DNA of 27,232 nucleotides from DATBMA01 sp036555105 (GTDB lineage: Bacteria; Actinomycetota; Acidimicrobiia; Spongiisociales; ZC4RG35): the NCBI GenBank assembly GCA_036555105.1, contig DATBMA010000089.1, forward strand, positions 1 through 27,232. Direction: 5' to 3'. A model generated the notes under the pieces. It worked only from the letters and a program-made list of their open reading frames with translations. It was not told the DNA's origin and ran no database searches. Below are positions 6,353-15,583 of this stretch, piece by piece; the first letter of the stretch is position 1; every line of letters begins with the position of its first letter. The position numbers and the translations under genes are program-made.

Positions 6353-8272
6353 ATGCGATGGTTGGCGGCGAGCTTCATTGTCTTGACCGCAGTGGTCGCA
6401 CTCGGTTTGCCACAGATGGCGCTCGGGGCTACTCGATCCCTGATGGTGAGCAGCAGCCCCAATCGCTCATCCCCCTCCAACCTGGCCGGCAAGGTTGTTC
6501 TCGGGAAGATGTACGTCTTCGCGTTCACCGACACCGCCAAGGTCACATCCGTTGACTTCTGGGTGGATGATCCCAACCGGGCCAAGCCTCGAGTCCGCCG
6601 GGACACCGCCGCCCCATACGACCTGAAAGGCGGCACGGGTTCCGCCGCCATTCCATACGACACGGTCATCCTGGCGGAGGGTGTCCACACCGTCACCGCT
6701 CGATTCAATTACGGCAACGGGCCCTCGGTCGTGATTCACGCCACTTTCACAGTCGACAACGTCCCGGGGACCTCTTCGACATCGGCCACATCACCTGCCC
6801 CGAGCTCGAGCACGACCACCACCACACCAATGACAACCAGCACCTCGATAACGGCGCCCGGCGGACGCCGACTGGTGGTCAGCATGAGTCCGGGTCGAAC
6901 CTCTCCGGCGAATCTGCAGGGGGCGACCCTGGAGGGAAACGTGTACGTGTTCACCACGCCAGACACGGCGAGCATCACCTCGGTCGAGTTCTGGCTCGAC
7001 GATCCCAACCGAACAGGCCCTCGATCTCGCCTCGAAGGATCCGCTCCGTACGACTTCGGCGGTGGAACGGTCCAGCTCGCAAGCCCGTTCAGCACGCTGT
7101 CATTGACTGAGGGCCCCCACACGATCACCGCCCGTTTCAACCTGTCTGGGGCGAGCCCCGTCGTCGTCCATGGCGTCTTCGAAGTGGACAACTTCCCGGC
7201 GACGACGACAACGGCCCCCATATCAACGACTGTGACAACAACCGCACCGTCAACCACTGAGACGACAGTGACCCTGCCACCGCCGGCCTCGCTGGGGATC
7301 GACGCGGTGGGCGAACGCTTCTACTTCGATGGGGTGGTGACCAACCAAGGAAGCGCAGCGGAAGGCCTGCTACTCAACTCACGTATGATTTTGGCGATCT
7401 CGGACATCGGCGGAGAGAACGGCCAGTTTGTCTATCCGGACACCCTGGTTTGGGATGCCGAGCGCAACGTCTCGGAGTTCCTGTCGGCCCTTCCTTCATA
7501 TGCGGCGGCCGGTCTCGACGGGATGACGATCGGGATGCAAGGCGGGAATCCATCACCGGCTGCAGCACAGGACTACCCGCCTTGGGTCATCACCGGATAC
7601 GAGTCGGACGGCACACCAAAGGCAGAGTGGCTCGACCGCCTCGACCGCGTCATCCGCGCCGCCAGGAGCCACGGCATGGTGGTGATCGTCAGCCTCTTCT
7701 ACTTCGGCCAGGACGACCATCTGGCCGACGAGGCGGCCATCGTCAACGCCACCGATCGCATGACCGATTGGCTGACTGTGCAGGGCTACGACAACGTCAT
7801 CGTCGAGATCGCCAACGAGTCGAATACGTCGAAGTACGACCACTCCATCCTGCAGCCTGAGCGGGTGGCGGAGCTGATAACGAGGGTCCGGAATAGAGCC
7901 GGTGGGGTCCTCATGGTCGGAACCAGCTTCACCGGCGGCGCGATTCCACCCGACGCCGTCGTCGCTGCTTCCGACCTGGTACTGGTGCATGGAAACAATC
8001 AATCACCATCGCGGATCTCCAGCATGATCACGACCATTCGGGGTCTTGCCAGCTTCCAGGCGGCACCCAAGCCGATCGTCTTCAACGAAGACTCCACAAC
8101 ACTGGCCAACTTTGCCGCCGCGCTCAACGGTGGAGCCTCTTGGGGGTTCTATGAGAAAGGAACCAACGACTACCTCAACGGCTATCAAGCTCCGCCGGTC
8201 AATTGGAGCATTGGCACCGCTTCCAAGCAGGCGTTCTTCGATCAGGTGGGCGCCCTCACCTCTTCTGGCTGA
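6353..8272 (+). CDS. Secreted glycoside hydrolase-like protein with two Ig-like repeats
   Basis: A 639-residue exported protein. It has a signal peptide (about 1-26, ending MALGA), a first Ig-like beta-domain (about 28-137), a Ser/Thr-rich linker (138-168), a second copy of the domain (172-281), another Thr-rich linker (282-310) and a C-terminal alpha/beta-barrel-like domain (about 313-639). The barrel has features of clan-A glycosidases: VIVEIANES with likely acid/base E489 and PIVFNEDS with likely nucleophile E579, each after a hydrophobic strand. I cannot assign a GH family or substrate. The Ig-like repeats share FWVDDPNR/FWLDDPNR and VDN endings and may position the enzyme or bind glycan. 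A good ribosome-binding site (GGAGAGGGCGG) precedes the ATG, and a TAAGGT box at 6323-6328 could be the -10. Confidence 0.85.
   Translation: MRWLAASFIVLTAVVALGLPQMALGATRSLMVSSSPNRSSPSNLAGKVVLGKMYVFAFTDTAKVTSVDFWVDDPNRAKPRVRRDTAAPYDLKGGTGSAAIPYDTVILAEGVHTVTARFNYGNGPSVVIHATFTVDNVPGTSSTSATSPAPSSSTTTTTPMTTSTSITAPGGRRLVVSMSPGRTSPANLQGATLEGNVYVFTTPDTASITSVEFWLDDPNRTGPRSRLEGSAPYDFGGGTVQLASPFSTLSLTEGPHTITARFNLSGASPVVVHGVFEVDNFPATTTTAPISTTVTTTAPSTTETTVTLPPPASLGIDAVGERFYFDGVVTNQGSAAEGLLLNSRMILAISDIGGENGQFVYPDTLVWDAERNVSEFLSALPSYAAAGLDGMTIGMQGGNPSPAAAQDYPPWVITGYESDGTPKAEWLDRLDRVIRAARSHGMVVIVSLFYFGQDDHLADEAAIVNATDRMTDWLTVQGYDNVIVEIANESNTSKYDHSILQPERVAELITRVRNRAGGVLMVGTSFTGGAIPPDAVVAASDLVLVHGNNQSPSRISSMITTIRGLASFQAAPKPIVFNEDSTTLANFAAALNGGASWGFYEKGTNDYLNGYQAPPVNWSIGTASKQAFFDQVGALTSSG
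6434..6763 (+). repeat. Ig-like domain repeat, copy 1
   Basis: Encodes residues about 28-137 of the glycoside hydrolase-like protein. It aligns end to end with copy 2; shared landmarks are SP-N-L near the start, VYVF/MYVF, FW-DDPNR, APYD, EG-HT-TARFN and a final VDN. The copies have diverged too much to be a recent duplication. Confidence 0.8.
6866..7195 (+). repeat. Ig-like domain repeat, copy 2
   Basis: Encodes residues about 172-281 and matches copy 1 through FWLDDPNR, APYDFGGGT, EGPHTITARFN and EVDN. It is flanked on both sides by Thr-rich linkers that are candidate O-glycosylation regions (inference). Confidence 0.8.
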
Positions 8273-8285
8273 AACGCTGCCCGGA

Positions 8286-8291
8286 TAGAGT
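8286..8291 (+). promoter_or_regulatory. -10 box TAGAGT for the aldonolactone oxidase-like gene
   Basis: TAGAGT lies nine bases before the ATG at 8301 within the 28-bp gap after the hydrolase gene. No Shine-Dalgarno sequence is visible, so a leaderless or nearly leaderless transcript is likely. Confidence 0.42.
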
Positions 8292-8300
8292 CGCAATCCG

Positions 8301-9521
8301 ATGTCGGCCGCCTCTACGTGGAGCAACTGGGTCGGCAACCAGTCGTTCACTCCCGGCTCGATCGTCCCGGTGGGTTCCGAGTCCGAGGTCCAAACGCAGG
8401 TCGAGGCTGCGGCCGGCCGAGGGGTCCGCATCAGGACGTTCGGGGCCGGGCACTCTTTCACCCCGATCGTCGAGACAGATGGTGTGTTGCTTGACATGAG
8501 CTCGATGCGGGGGATAAGTCGCATCGACGCCGAGTCCGGGGAGGTGACCGCCCTGCCTCAGACAACGATCGCCGAGTTCGGCGAGCCGCTGTGGGCGAAG
8601 GGACTGGGGCTCGCCAACCAGGGCGACATCGATGCCCAGGCAATCGCAGGGGCCATCGCCACGGCCACCCACGGCTCGGGTCGGCGCCACCCCAACTTCT
8701 CGGCGGTGCTGCGCGGCGCCAGGCTCGTGGACGGAACCGGCCAGCTGCTCGAGGTGTCTGCCACCAGCCATCCTGAAATCCTCCCGGCCCTGCAGACTTC
8801 GATCGGGCTGTTGGGGATCATGACCGAGGTGACGATCGCCGTCGCACCCGCCTACCAGCTCCATGCCCGCACCGACATCATGCGGTTCGAGGAGATGCTC
8901 GAGCGATTCGATGATGATGTGGAGGAGTACCGCCACTACGGCCTCTTCTGGATGCCGACCGATGCTTCCGCGGCTCTCTACAACCTGGACCATGCGGGTG
9001 CCGACGACTGCTACGTCAAGCGCTACCGCGAGGTCCCACTGGAGGCCAGCGACGAGGGGCTGCCACCGCATGAGCGGCTGGGGCCCGCGTATCGCATCTA
9101 CCCGATGGTGTACGACCCCAACTTCCATGAGGTCGAGTACTTCCTGCCCATCGAGCACAGCCGCCAGATCCTGAAGGAGATGCGCAAGCTGATGTTTCGC
9201 TGGCTCCCTCTGAGCGTCTATCCCCTCGAGATAAGGGTGGTGGCGGCCGACCAGTCGTGGCTCAGCCCCAACTACCAGCGGGACAACCTGGTGGTCTCGA
9301 TCTCAGGAGAGCCAGGCGTCGACTACTGGCCGTATCTACGCGCGTGCGACAGCCTCTTCGCGGAGTTCCGGGGCCGCCCGCATTGGGGGAAGATCCACTT
9401 CATGACGGCGGATCGCGTGGCGAGGCTCTTCCCGCGATACGAGGAGTTCGTCGAAGTCCGACGCCGGATGGACCCGAACGGCCTCTTCCTCAACCCCCAC
9501 ACCCAGCCGTTGTTCGACTGA
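8301..9521 (+). CDS. FAD-linked aldonolactone oxidase (gulono/arabinono-1,4-lactone oxidase family)
   Basis: A 406-residue flavoenzyme of the vanillyl-alcohol-oxidase fold. The FAD-binding N-terminal part has RTFGAGHSFTP, with H51 the likely covalent flavin attachment site, and ATHGSG. The C-terminal ALO domain ends with the diagnostic HWGK motif (361-364) and a PNGLFLNPH tail. Family role: oxidation of aldonolactones or sugar alcohols such as xylitol, with oxygen or another acceptor. Actinobacterial relatives include alditol oxidases and L-gulonolactone dehydrogenase, and which activity applies here cannot be read from sequence. The length is normal and no signal peptide is evident. It follows the secreted hydrolase gene, so a shared role in carbohydrate use is conceivable but unproven. 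Confidence 0.92.
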   Translation: MSAASTWSNWVGNQSFTPGSIVPVGSESEVQTQVEAAAGRGVRIRTFGAGHSFTPIVETDGVLLDMSSMRGISRIDAESGEVTALPQTTIAEFGEPLWAKGLGLANQGDIDAQAIAGAIATATHGSGRRHPNFSAVLRGARLVDGTGQLLEVSATSHPEILPALQTSIGLLGIMTEVTIAVAPAYQLHARTDIMRFEEMLERFDDDVEEYRHYGLFWMPTDASAALYNLDHAGADDCYVKRYREVPLEASDEGLPPHERLGPAYRIYPMVYDPNFHEVEYFLPIEHSRQILKEMRKLMFRWLPLSVYPLEIRVVAADQSWLSPNYQRDNLVVSISGEPGVDYWPYLRACDSLFAEFRGRPHWGKIHFMTADRVARLFPRYEEFVEVRRRMDPNGLFLNPHTQPLFD

Positions 9522-9552
9522 TCCGGGAGCCGGGCTTGGCGACGAGCTTGGG

Positions 9553-9558
9553 TACCGT
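9553..9558 (+). promoter_or_regulatory. -10 box TACCGT for the cyclase/NB-ARC gene
   Basis: TACCGT lies ten bases before the ATG at 9569, in the 47-bp gap after the oxidase gene. There is no Shine-Dalgarno sequence in between. This supports the choice of ATG at 9569 over a much longer upstream reading frame. Confidence 0.4.
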
Positions 9559-9568
9559 TGCGGACCGC

Positions 9569-12556
9569 ATGACCCTTCCGACCGGGACGATCACGTTCCT
9601 GTTTACCGACATCGAAGGCTCGACGCGGCTGCTGCAAGCGCTGGGCGAGCGCTACCCGGGCGTGCTCGGGGCGCATGCCGGGATCATCCGGCAGGCCATT
9701 GCCGAGTTCCACGGACACGAGGTAGGAACCGAAGGCGACAGCTTTTTTGTGGCTTTCACCTCGGCCAGCGATGCGGTCGGATGCGCCACAAGGATCCAGA
9801 GAGGGTTGGCGGAACACCCGTGGCCGGCGGGCAACGAGCTGAGAGTCCGGATCGGGCTTCATACCGGTGAAGGAAGGGTCAGCGCCGGCGCATATGTGGG
9901 ATTAGACGTCCACCGGGCGGCGCGGATCGGTGACGCCGGCCATGGGGGACAGGTGGTCTTGTCGGCGACGACGGCGGTGCTCACCGAGCACGCCCTCCCT
10001 GCTGGGACCAGGCTGGTGGATCTAGGCACCCATGAATTACGGGATCTGACCCATCGGGTCCACCTCTACCAACTCGAGATCGACGGGCTGCCGAGCGAGT
10101 TCCCGCCGCTGCGCACTCACTCCGTCTCGCGGGTCAACCTCCCCAAGCGGGGGACCGCGTTCTTCGGCCGCGCTCAGGAGACGGAAGCGGTGATCGAGGC
10201 ACTGGAACGGCACCGCTTGGTGACCCTCACCGGTGGAGCCGGGGTTGGCAAATCGAGCCTGGCGGTGCACGCAGCCGAGGCGGTGGCCGCCTCGTTCCCG
10301 GACGGGCTCTGGTTCGTCGAGATTGCCAGATTGTCCAGCGGCGAGGCCATCCCCGGGGCGGTGGCCGGCCAGATCCAAATCGTCGAGATCTCAACCCAAC
10401 CGCTGATCGAGACCCTGATGTCGCGGCTGGCGATGGCCCGCGGCCTCTTGGTTCTCGACGGGTGCGAGCACCTCGTAGGCCCGGTAGCCGACTTCGTCGA
10501 AAAGCTGCTGACCAACACGCGAGAGATCCACGTCCTCGTGACCACCCGGGAGGTGCTCTCAATCAGCGCGGAAAACGTCTTCAGGCTGGGGCCATTGCCG
10601 GCCCCACCGGCCACGATCGACTCCATCGAGCAACTGATGGAGTACGACGCGATGGCGCTCTTCGTGGATCGGGCGAAGCTGGTGCGACGGGACTTCGTCC
10701 TGACCTCTCAGAACGCGCTCATGGTGGCCGAGATCTGTCGGCGCCTGGACGGCATCCCCCTGGCCATCGAGTTGGCGGCGGCCCGGCTGAAAGTGCTCTC
10801 GGCCCAACAACTCGCCAGCCGGCTCGATCAGCAGTTCGCGGTTCTCACCGGCGGCAGCCGGGATTCGCTACCACATCAACAGACACTGCTGGCGACGCTG
10901 GATTGGAGCTACGACCTGTTGGGCCCGGCCGAGCAAGTGCTCTTCAGACGACTCTCTGTGTTTGCCGGGGGCTTCTCGCTGGAAGCGGCAGAAGCCGTTG
11001 GCTCGGGTGGGGCCCTCGACCAGGCCTCGGTGCTCGACTTGCTGGGCAGGTTGGTCGACACCTCGCTGGTTCTCGCGACCGCCTCTGAGCCGGTCCGGTA
11101 CCGGATGCTCGAGCCCATCACCCAGTACGGGCGGATGCGACTGGTCGAGTCGGGAGAGGACGAGGAGGTGGAGGCCAAGCACACCCTGTTCTTCCTCGAC
11201 CTGGCCACGACGGCTGCCGACGAGCTGCTGGGATCGAGTCAGATCGAATGGGTGCGGCGGCTGGAGCGTGACCGTTACAACCTCATCGGCGTCTTGAGCA
11301 GGCTCGAGGCCGACGGCGACGCAGAGGCTCTCTTGCGCTTGACCGGGGCCCTCCGCTGGTACTGGGTGTTCGTGCGCGAGATCGGCCCGGGGAAGCTGTG
11401 GCTCGAGAAGGCCCTCGCTCACCGAGAAGGGGCTTCACCCGCAGCCCTCGCTCCCGTGCTCAACGGCCTGGGGGTGATTTTGGTCCGCCGGTTCGAGCTC
11501 GAACGGGCCCGCCAGGTATTCCAGGAGGCGGAGTCGATCTACATGGAGCTCGGGGATAGGCGAGGTGTGGCGAGGCAGCGGTTCCATCTCGCCACCGTCG
11601 CCTGGTTCGCGGACGACTCCGAGGCGACCGAGGAGCTGGCAACAGAGGCCCAGAAGATGTCCGAGCAGGAGGGGGACGAGTGGACCCGAGCCTGGGCCCT
11701 GGCCGTGCGAGGCACCGTTGCCCGCACTCAGTTGAGGCTCGAGGAAGCTAGGGCACTCCTCAGCCAATCACACGAGATCTTCGAGACCTCAAGTGGCAAG
11801 CTCGACATCGGCTGGTCTTACCTTCGGTTGGGCGCCCTTGCCCGCGATCTCGGGAACTACGAGCTGGCCAAGGAGCGCTACGAGCGCGGCCGCACGCTCC
11901 TGGCCGAGTCAGGTGATGCGATCGGCCTCGCCCATGCCGATGCAGGGCTCGGGGCGATGGCCTGGCTCAACGGAGACCACGGGCTCGCCATCATCCTCTT
12001 CGAGTCCGTGCTCGCTGGCTTCAGCAGAGCGGAGGAGGTGGCCGACAACTTCTTCGAGCTGAAGACAATGATCCAAGGCGAGGCCACCTTCGACCAGGTT
12101 CGCCAGGTGGCGCTCTGGAATCAGGAGAGGGCGACGATGGCTGATCGGGGCACGAGGGCTGCACTGGCCGAGTACCTCTATCACCTGGGGAAGATGGCGC
12201 TGCGACGAGCCGAGATTGGGAGGGGCAGAGCCGCGTTGCTCGAGAGCTTGAGCCTGTGCCTGGAGGCAGGGGACTATCGGGGAATGATCATTGCCTTGAT
12301 CGCGCTCGGGCGGGAGTCATCGGCGTCTGGTGATTTCACCCGGGCTGCCACTCTGTTCGGTGCCGCCGCCGGTCTGGCGGAGTGGGACAAGCTCGATCCA
12401 TGGCCTCCCGTCGACGAGTCCGACTTCGATGACAGCGTGGGGGTGGCGCGGGGCGTTCTCCCCAAGGCCGAATTCGATGCCAGCTGGGACCGGGGTTACC
12501 GCCTCGACGCCGCCGGGGCAAACGCCTATGCCCGCGCCGCGTCGCTGGTCACTTAG
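9569..12556 (+). CDS. Class III nucleotide cyclase domain fused to NB-ARC ATPase and TPR-like repeats
   Basis: A 995-residue cytoplasmic signalling protein. The frame stays open further upstream, but that part only shadows the oxidase gene, and the cyclase homology begins at MTLPTGTITFLFTDIEGST. Order: class III cyclase domain (about 5-170), NB-ARC/STAND ATPase (about 195-470) and alpha-helical TPR-like repeats to the end. Cyclase metal residues D14 and D57 and transition-state R119 are present. Where classical adenylyl cyclases have the substrate-selecting Lys, Asp and the Asn, I read G53, A108 and H115. The ATPase shows Walker A GGAGVGKSS (222-230), Walker B LLVLDGCEH and GIPLAIELAAARL. This architecture is common in Actinomycetota and is thought to couple ligand or protein sensing to nucleotide signalling, but the ligand is unknown. 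Its stop overlaps the convergent membrane-protein gene by 4 bp. Confidence 0.93.
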   Translation: MTLPTGTITFLFTDIEGSTRLLQALGERYPGVLGAHAGIIRQAIAEFHGHEVGTEGDSFFVAFTSASDAVGCATRIQRGLAEHPWPAGNELRVRIGLHTGEGRVSAGAYVGLDVHRAARIGDAGHGGQVVLSATTAVLTEHALPAGTRLVDLGTHELRDLTHRVHLYQLEIDGLPSEFPPLRTHSVSRVNLPKRGTAFFGRAQETEAVIEALERHRLVTLTGGAGVGKSSLAVHAAEAVAASFPDGLWFVEIARLSSGEAIPGAVAGQIQIVEISTQPLIETLMSRLAMARGLLVLDGCEHLVGPVADFVEKLLTNTREIHVLVTTREVLSISAENVFRLGPLPAPPATIDSIEQLMEYDAMALFVDRAKLVRRDFVLTSQNALMVAEICRRLDGIPLAIELAAARLKVLSAQQLASRLDQQFAVLTGGSRDSLPHQQTLLATLDWSYDLLGPAEQVLFRRLSVFAGGFSLEAAEAVGSGGALDQASVLDLLGRLVDTSLVLATASEPVRYRMLEPITQYGRMRLVESGEDEEVEAKHTLFFLDLATTAADELLGSSQIEWVRRLERDRYNLIGVLSRLEADGDAEALLRLTGALRWYWVFVREIGPGKLWLEKALAHREGASPAALAPVLNGLGVILVRRFELERARQVFQEAESIYMELGDRRGVARQRFHLATVAWFADDSEATEELATEAQKMSEQEGDEWTRAWALAVRGTVARTQLRLEEARALLSQSHEIFETSSGKLDIGWSYLRLGALARDLGNYELAKERYERGRTLLAESGDAIGLAHADAGLGAMAWLNGDHGLAIILFESVLAGFSRAEEVADNFFELKTMIQGEATFDQVRQVALWNQERATMADRGTRAALAEYLYHLGKMALRRAEIGRGRAALLESLSLCLEAGDYRGMIIALIALGRESSASGDFTRAATLFGAAAGLAEWDKLDPWPPVDESDFDDSVGVARGVLPKAEFDASWDRGYRLDAAGANAYARAASLVT

Positions 12557-15500
12557 CCGCTGCTGCCCACCGCGGCACATGCGGCGTCGCTGAGGACCGC
12601 ATCCTCACCGCGCTCCAGCGAGAGGAAAGTCGAGTTGAACCAGTCCTCGTTCGCATCGATCCCGTAGAGGATCGCCAGCATCAGAGTGCCGCGGTCCTGA
12701 TCGCAGTACTGCCATGAACCGAGTGCTCCGAACACGGTGGCGTTCTCGTACCAACGGCCCCGGAAGTTCTCGAGATCGAGGAACCAGGGGACCTCGGTGA
12801 CCTCGGCAGTGGCGGGGTCGACCTGGCCGGCCCCCAGTGTCGGCATGACCCCGGGCACCATGACGTCGAGAGCGGTGTCCAGCACCTCATCAGGAGTGAG
12901 TCCGGCCACCACCACCGGCTGGTCCTCCAGCCTGACCAAGGCGACTCCGGCGCGGCCATCGGGGGAGACGAGGGCATGGATCAGCCCGAAGGCCGTTGCT
13001 CCGGTAGTCCAGTCCTTGGGCACCGCCACGCTCACCCCGATGTCGAGCCAGTCGACCCGCCGGTAGTCGGTGGCGGGCACAAACTCGAGCTGGCCGGTGC
13101 CGACGAAGTGACCGTTGACATACAGGTCTGCCCGATAGGTTCCGGGGGGGAGGAGGGTGTACGCCGGCGTGTTTTGATTTGGATATCCGTTCAGGGTCGG
13201 GCGGTAGAGCAGGCTCCAGTCCTTTCCTCCCGGTGGCCGGTAGTACCAGATGATGGCCGGCACCCCGGTCGGAACGGGATCGACTGCGAGGTAGAGGGAC
13301 TGCGGGAAGGCGAAGACCTCGATCGAGGAGGGAGACTCGGGAGCCGATCCGTCGCCCGAGCTGAATACCAGGTCGCTCAATACCTCCTCCTTGATGGCCT
13401 GGATCTCGGTCAGGTCGGCGTCGTCGTCGCGAGTGGCCAGCAGCTCCAAATCTGCCACCGCCGAGAGCCCCCAATACGACTCGAGGAACCCGTCTTGACG
13501 TTGCTCGCCGTCACACGGATCGCTGGTATCGGCCAAATCGGTCGTCAGCGCGCAAAGGACCGCCTGCTGGTAGGCATCACGCGCCTCGGCGTCCCGGTCT
13601 GCGGCGAGAAGGGCGATTGCCCGGTTGAAGCGCAACTCCGGGTTTCCCGGGTCGAGTTGCAAGGCTGCCTCGGTTGCCGACATCCCTTCCAGCAGGGCGG
13701 CGTCGTCCCCATCCATGCCTTCGAGAAGACGCGCCCAGCCAAGGCTCCAGCGCGCCATGACAGTGTCCCCTCCCTGTTCGAGGGTGGTCTCGACGTCGCC
13801 CACCACGGTGGCGAGATTGGCGCTGGGGATGCCGGGGGTGATGGCGTCGGCGGTGAGCGACTCCGGCATGGCCGGATCGCACATCTCAGACATCGCCCGC
13901 TCCAGGTAGGCCTGGGTGAAGTCGGGGCGGAGGGCCAGCGCCTGGTCGAGCCGCTCGCGCACCGATATGCAGCCGGTGCCGGCGATACGTTCGACCCGAG
14001 CGGCTGCGAACAGCCGGGCGAAGTCGGTGTACGCGTCCGGCTCCTCCTCGCCGGCCGCGATCGGAGCCGGGGAATTTGTGCGAGCGTCGATCAGCAGCCA
14101 GGACCCCACCCCGAGAAAGGCGGTCGCCACCAGAAGCAGCCATGGCGCCGTGGCGGGGCGCCGGTCACGCCCGGCGGCCAATGAGAACACGTATCCCGCC
14201 AGCCCAAGCAGGACCAGCGACAGGGTGTAAGCCCCCCCGACATCGCTCCATGCCTCGGAGTCGAGGTCGTATAGAGCTGCAATGGTTGTTTGCTCAATCC
14301 CCTTTTCGGTCGAGCGGGCCACGTGATCCTGCGCGGCCGGCCCGCCGTTGGAGATCTCATCGAGGATCGACGCGGCCACGTCGCCGCGGCCTGGCCCATT
14401 ACCACCGTCGCCGACTCCGCCCTCATTGAGGAGGGCGATGATCCGCTCGCGTACCGTCGACCACACCTCCAGATCGTCGTCGGTGCCGGAAAGTACGATC
14501 TGATTGCCGGCTCGTGCCTCCAACTGCAACAGCCGACGTGCCGCCTCGACGTCGGCAATCGCCTCCCTCTGGTCATCTATGAGCTGCCTGGTGGCTTCGA
14601 TGGCAGCCTGGTCGGCGCGGGCGGTGAGGCGCCGCTCGGCCGCATCTGCCTGGGCGATGGAGAGTGCCGCCACCGTGATCCCGACCACAGACATCGCCGC
14701 CAGGAACTCGGCCCACCAGAGCGCACTCGAGGGCCCTTTGCGGCGGGTACGCGAGTCGATCAATCCCGCCTTGGGCAGCCACAGCATGAGCCCCCCAAGG
14801 AGGAGCATCCCGCCTGTGGTGAATAGCAGGGCAGCCGCAGCGGCTGGCCAACCGACGTGAAGGGCAGCGATGATCAGCCCGGCCAGAACGGAAGCGACTC
14901 CCAGCATCAGCCATCGAACCCGCCATCGTCCGGTTTCGGTCAAATCCGCCAGGGTGGCCAGCACCACCGCGAAGGCGAACATCACCGTGGCTACCAGCAG
15001 GGCAGCCTCCTCTCTGGCAGAGGTGGCGGCTTCCTCCTCGAGCCGGACGGGGTCGATGGCGATGCGCAGCTCGCGGTCCACCGCCCTCTCCCGGTTGGCC
15101 ACGAAAGCGGCCTGGTAGGCGCCCCCTTCCGGTGGGTCGAGGATCGAGGCCTCGTCGGGCACGCCATGGATGAACATCGCCTGCAGGCTGCGGCGGACTC
15201 CGTCCTGCTCGGCGGCGTCCACCCACCGCTGGCGGCTCAAGAACTCCTGGCGGGCGGCAATCGCCGCTCCGTACTCAGGGACCAGAGCGACGTCGTATCC
15301 GATGGTGGCCGCCAGCGTCGACTCCCGCTGGGCGAGGAGGGTCCGAGTCAGGCGAGCCTGGCGAAGGCTGTCACCTGCATCTCGTCCGGCCTCGGTCGAA
15401 CGGGCGAGGGCAAGAGCGCTGAGCGTTGCCGCCAGCACCAGCAGGCCGACGATCGCCCACTCGTGCTCGTTGCGGGAAAGGAATGACATCCAGGCGTTCC

Positions 15501-15561
15501 AGCGCGAACGCAGTTTCCCCGCCGGTGGCGGCGCCGGCGTCGCCGTCTCAGCAGTGACCAT
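12553..15561 (-). CDS. Large multi-pass membrane protein with TPR-like and beta-rich C-terminal regions, function unknown
   Basis: About 1000 residues. I do not recognise a family. Numbering from an in-frame GTG at 15630, predicted membrane helices lie near 57-77, 207-229, 239-260, 262-284, 305-325, 466-485 and 495-514. Each of two long loops (78-206 and 326-465) is helical and probably extracytoplasmic. The two halves look like copies of one helix-loop-helices unit. Residues 530-700 are helical with TPR-like features (ALALRPDFTQAYLERAM, ALQLDPGNPELRFNRAIALL). The rest is beta-rich and might bind a ligand. The ATG at 15561 is chosen because GGGAGGG precedes it and a TACCGT box lies 22 bp upstream; the GTG at 15630 has no ribosome-binding site. 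It may be a stress or envelope sensor (speculation). Confidence 0.85.
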   Translation of the reverse strand: MVTAETATPAPPPAGKLRSRWNAWMSFLSRNEHEWAIVGLLVLAATLSALALARSTEAGRDAGDSLRQARLTRTLLAQRESTLAATIGYDVALVPEYGAAIAARQEFLSRQRWVDAAEQDGVRRSLQAMFIHGVPDEASILDPPEGGAYQAAFVANRERAVDRELRIAIDPVRLEEEAATSAREEAALLVATVMFAFAVVLATLADLTETGRWRVRWLMLGVASVLAGLIIAALHVGWPAAAAALLFTTGGMLLLGGLMLWLPKAGLIDSRTRRKGPSSALWWAEFLAAMSVVGITVAALSIAQADAAERRLTARADQAAIEATRQLIDDQREAIADVEAARRLLQLEARAGNQIVLSGTDDDLEVWSTVRERIIALLNEGGVGDGGNGPGRGDVAASILDEISNGGPAAQDHVARSTEKGIEQTTIAALYDLDSEAWSDVGGAYTLSLVLLGLAGYVFSLAAGRDRRPATAPWLLLVATAFLGVGSWLLIDARTNSPAPIAAGEEEPDAYTDFARLFAAARVERIAGTGCISVRERLDQALALRPDFTQAYLERAMSEMCDPAMPESLTADAITPGIPSANLATVVGDVETTLEQGGDTVMARWSLGWARLLEGMDGDDAALLEGMSATEAALQLDPGNPELRFNRAIALLAADRDAEARDAYQQAVLCALTTDLADTSDPCDGEQRQDGFLESYWGLSAVADLELLATRDDDADLTEIQAIKEEVLSDLVFSSGDGSAPESPSSIEVFAFPQSLYLAVDPVPTGVPAIIWYYRPPGGKDWSLLYRPTLNGYPNQNTPAYTLLPPGTYRADLYVNGHFVGTGQLEFVPATDYRRVDWLDIGVSVAVPKDWTTGATAFGLIHALVSPDGRAGVALVRLEDQPVVVAGLTPDEVLDTALDVMVPGVMPTLGAGQVDPATAEVTEVPWFLDLENFRGRWYENATVFGALGSWQYCDQDRGTLMLAILYGIDANEDWFNSTFLSLERGEDAVLSDAACAAVGSSG

Positions 15562-15583
15562 CGCCCTCCCGTTGAGCGGAGCG

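Noticed and set aside
7196..7282. Thr-codon-rich tract as a possible DNA repeat or slippage site
   Set aside because: The ACG/ACA/ACC-rich bases encode a protein linker with varied codons and no perfect repeat unit.
8256..9158. 300-codon minus-strand frame
   Set aside because: It lies opposite the aldonolactone oxidase gene, which carries the FAD and HWGK motifs; composition is typical of a shadow frame.
9257..9568. N-terminal extension of the cyclase frame into the oxidase gene
   Set aside because: The sequence is Arg/Pro-rich shadow of the oxidase, while cyclase homology starts at 9569 just behind a TACCGT box.
12976..14184. Long open frame (402 codons) on the plus strand
   Set aside because: It is antisense to the large membrane protein, which has coherent helices and TPR features. 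The shadow frame has no motif or ribosome-binding site.
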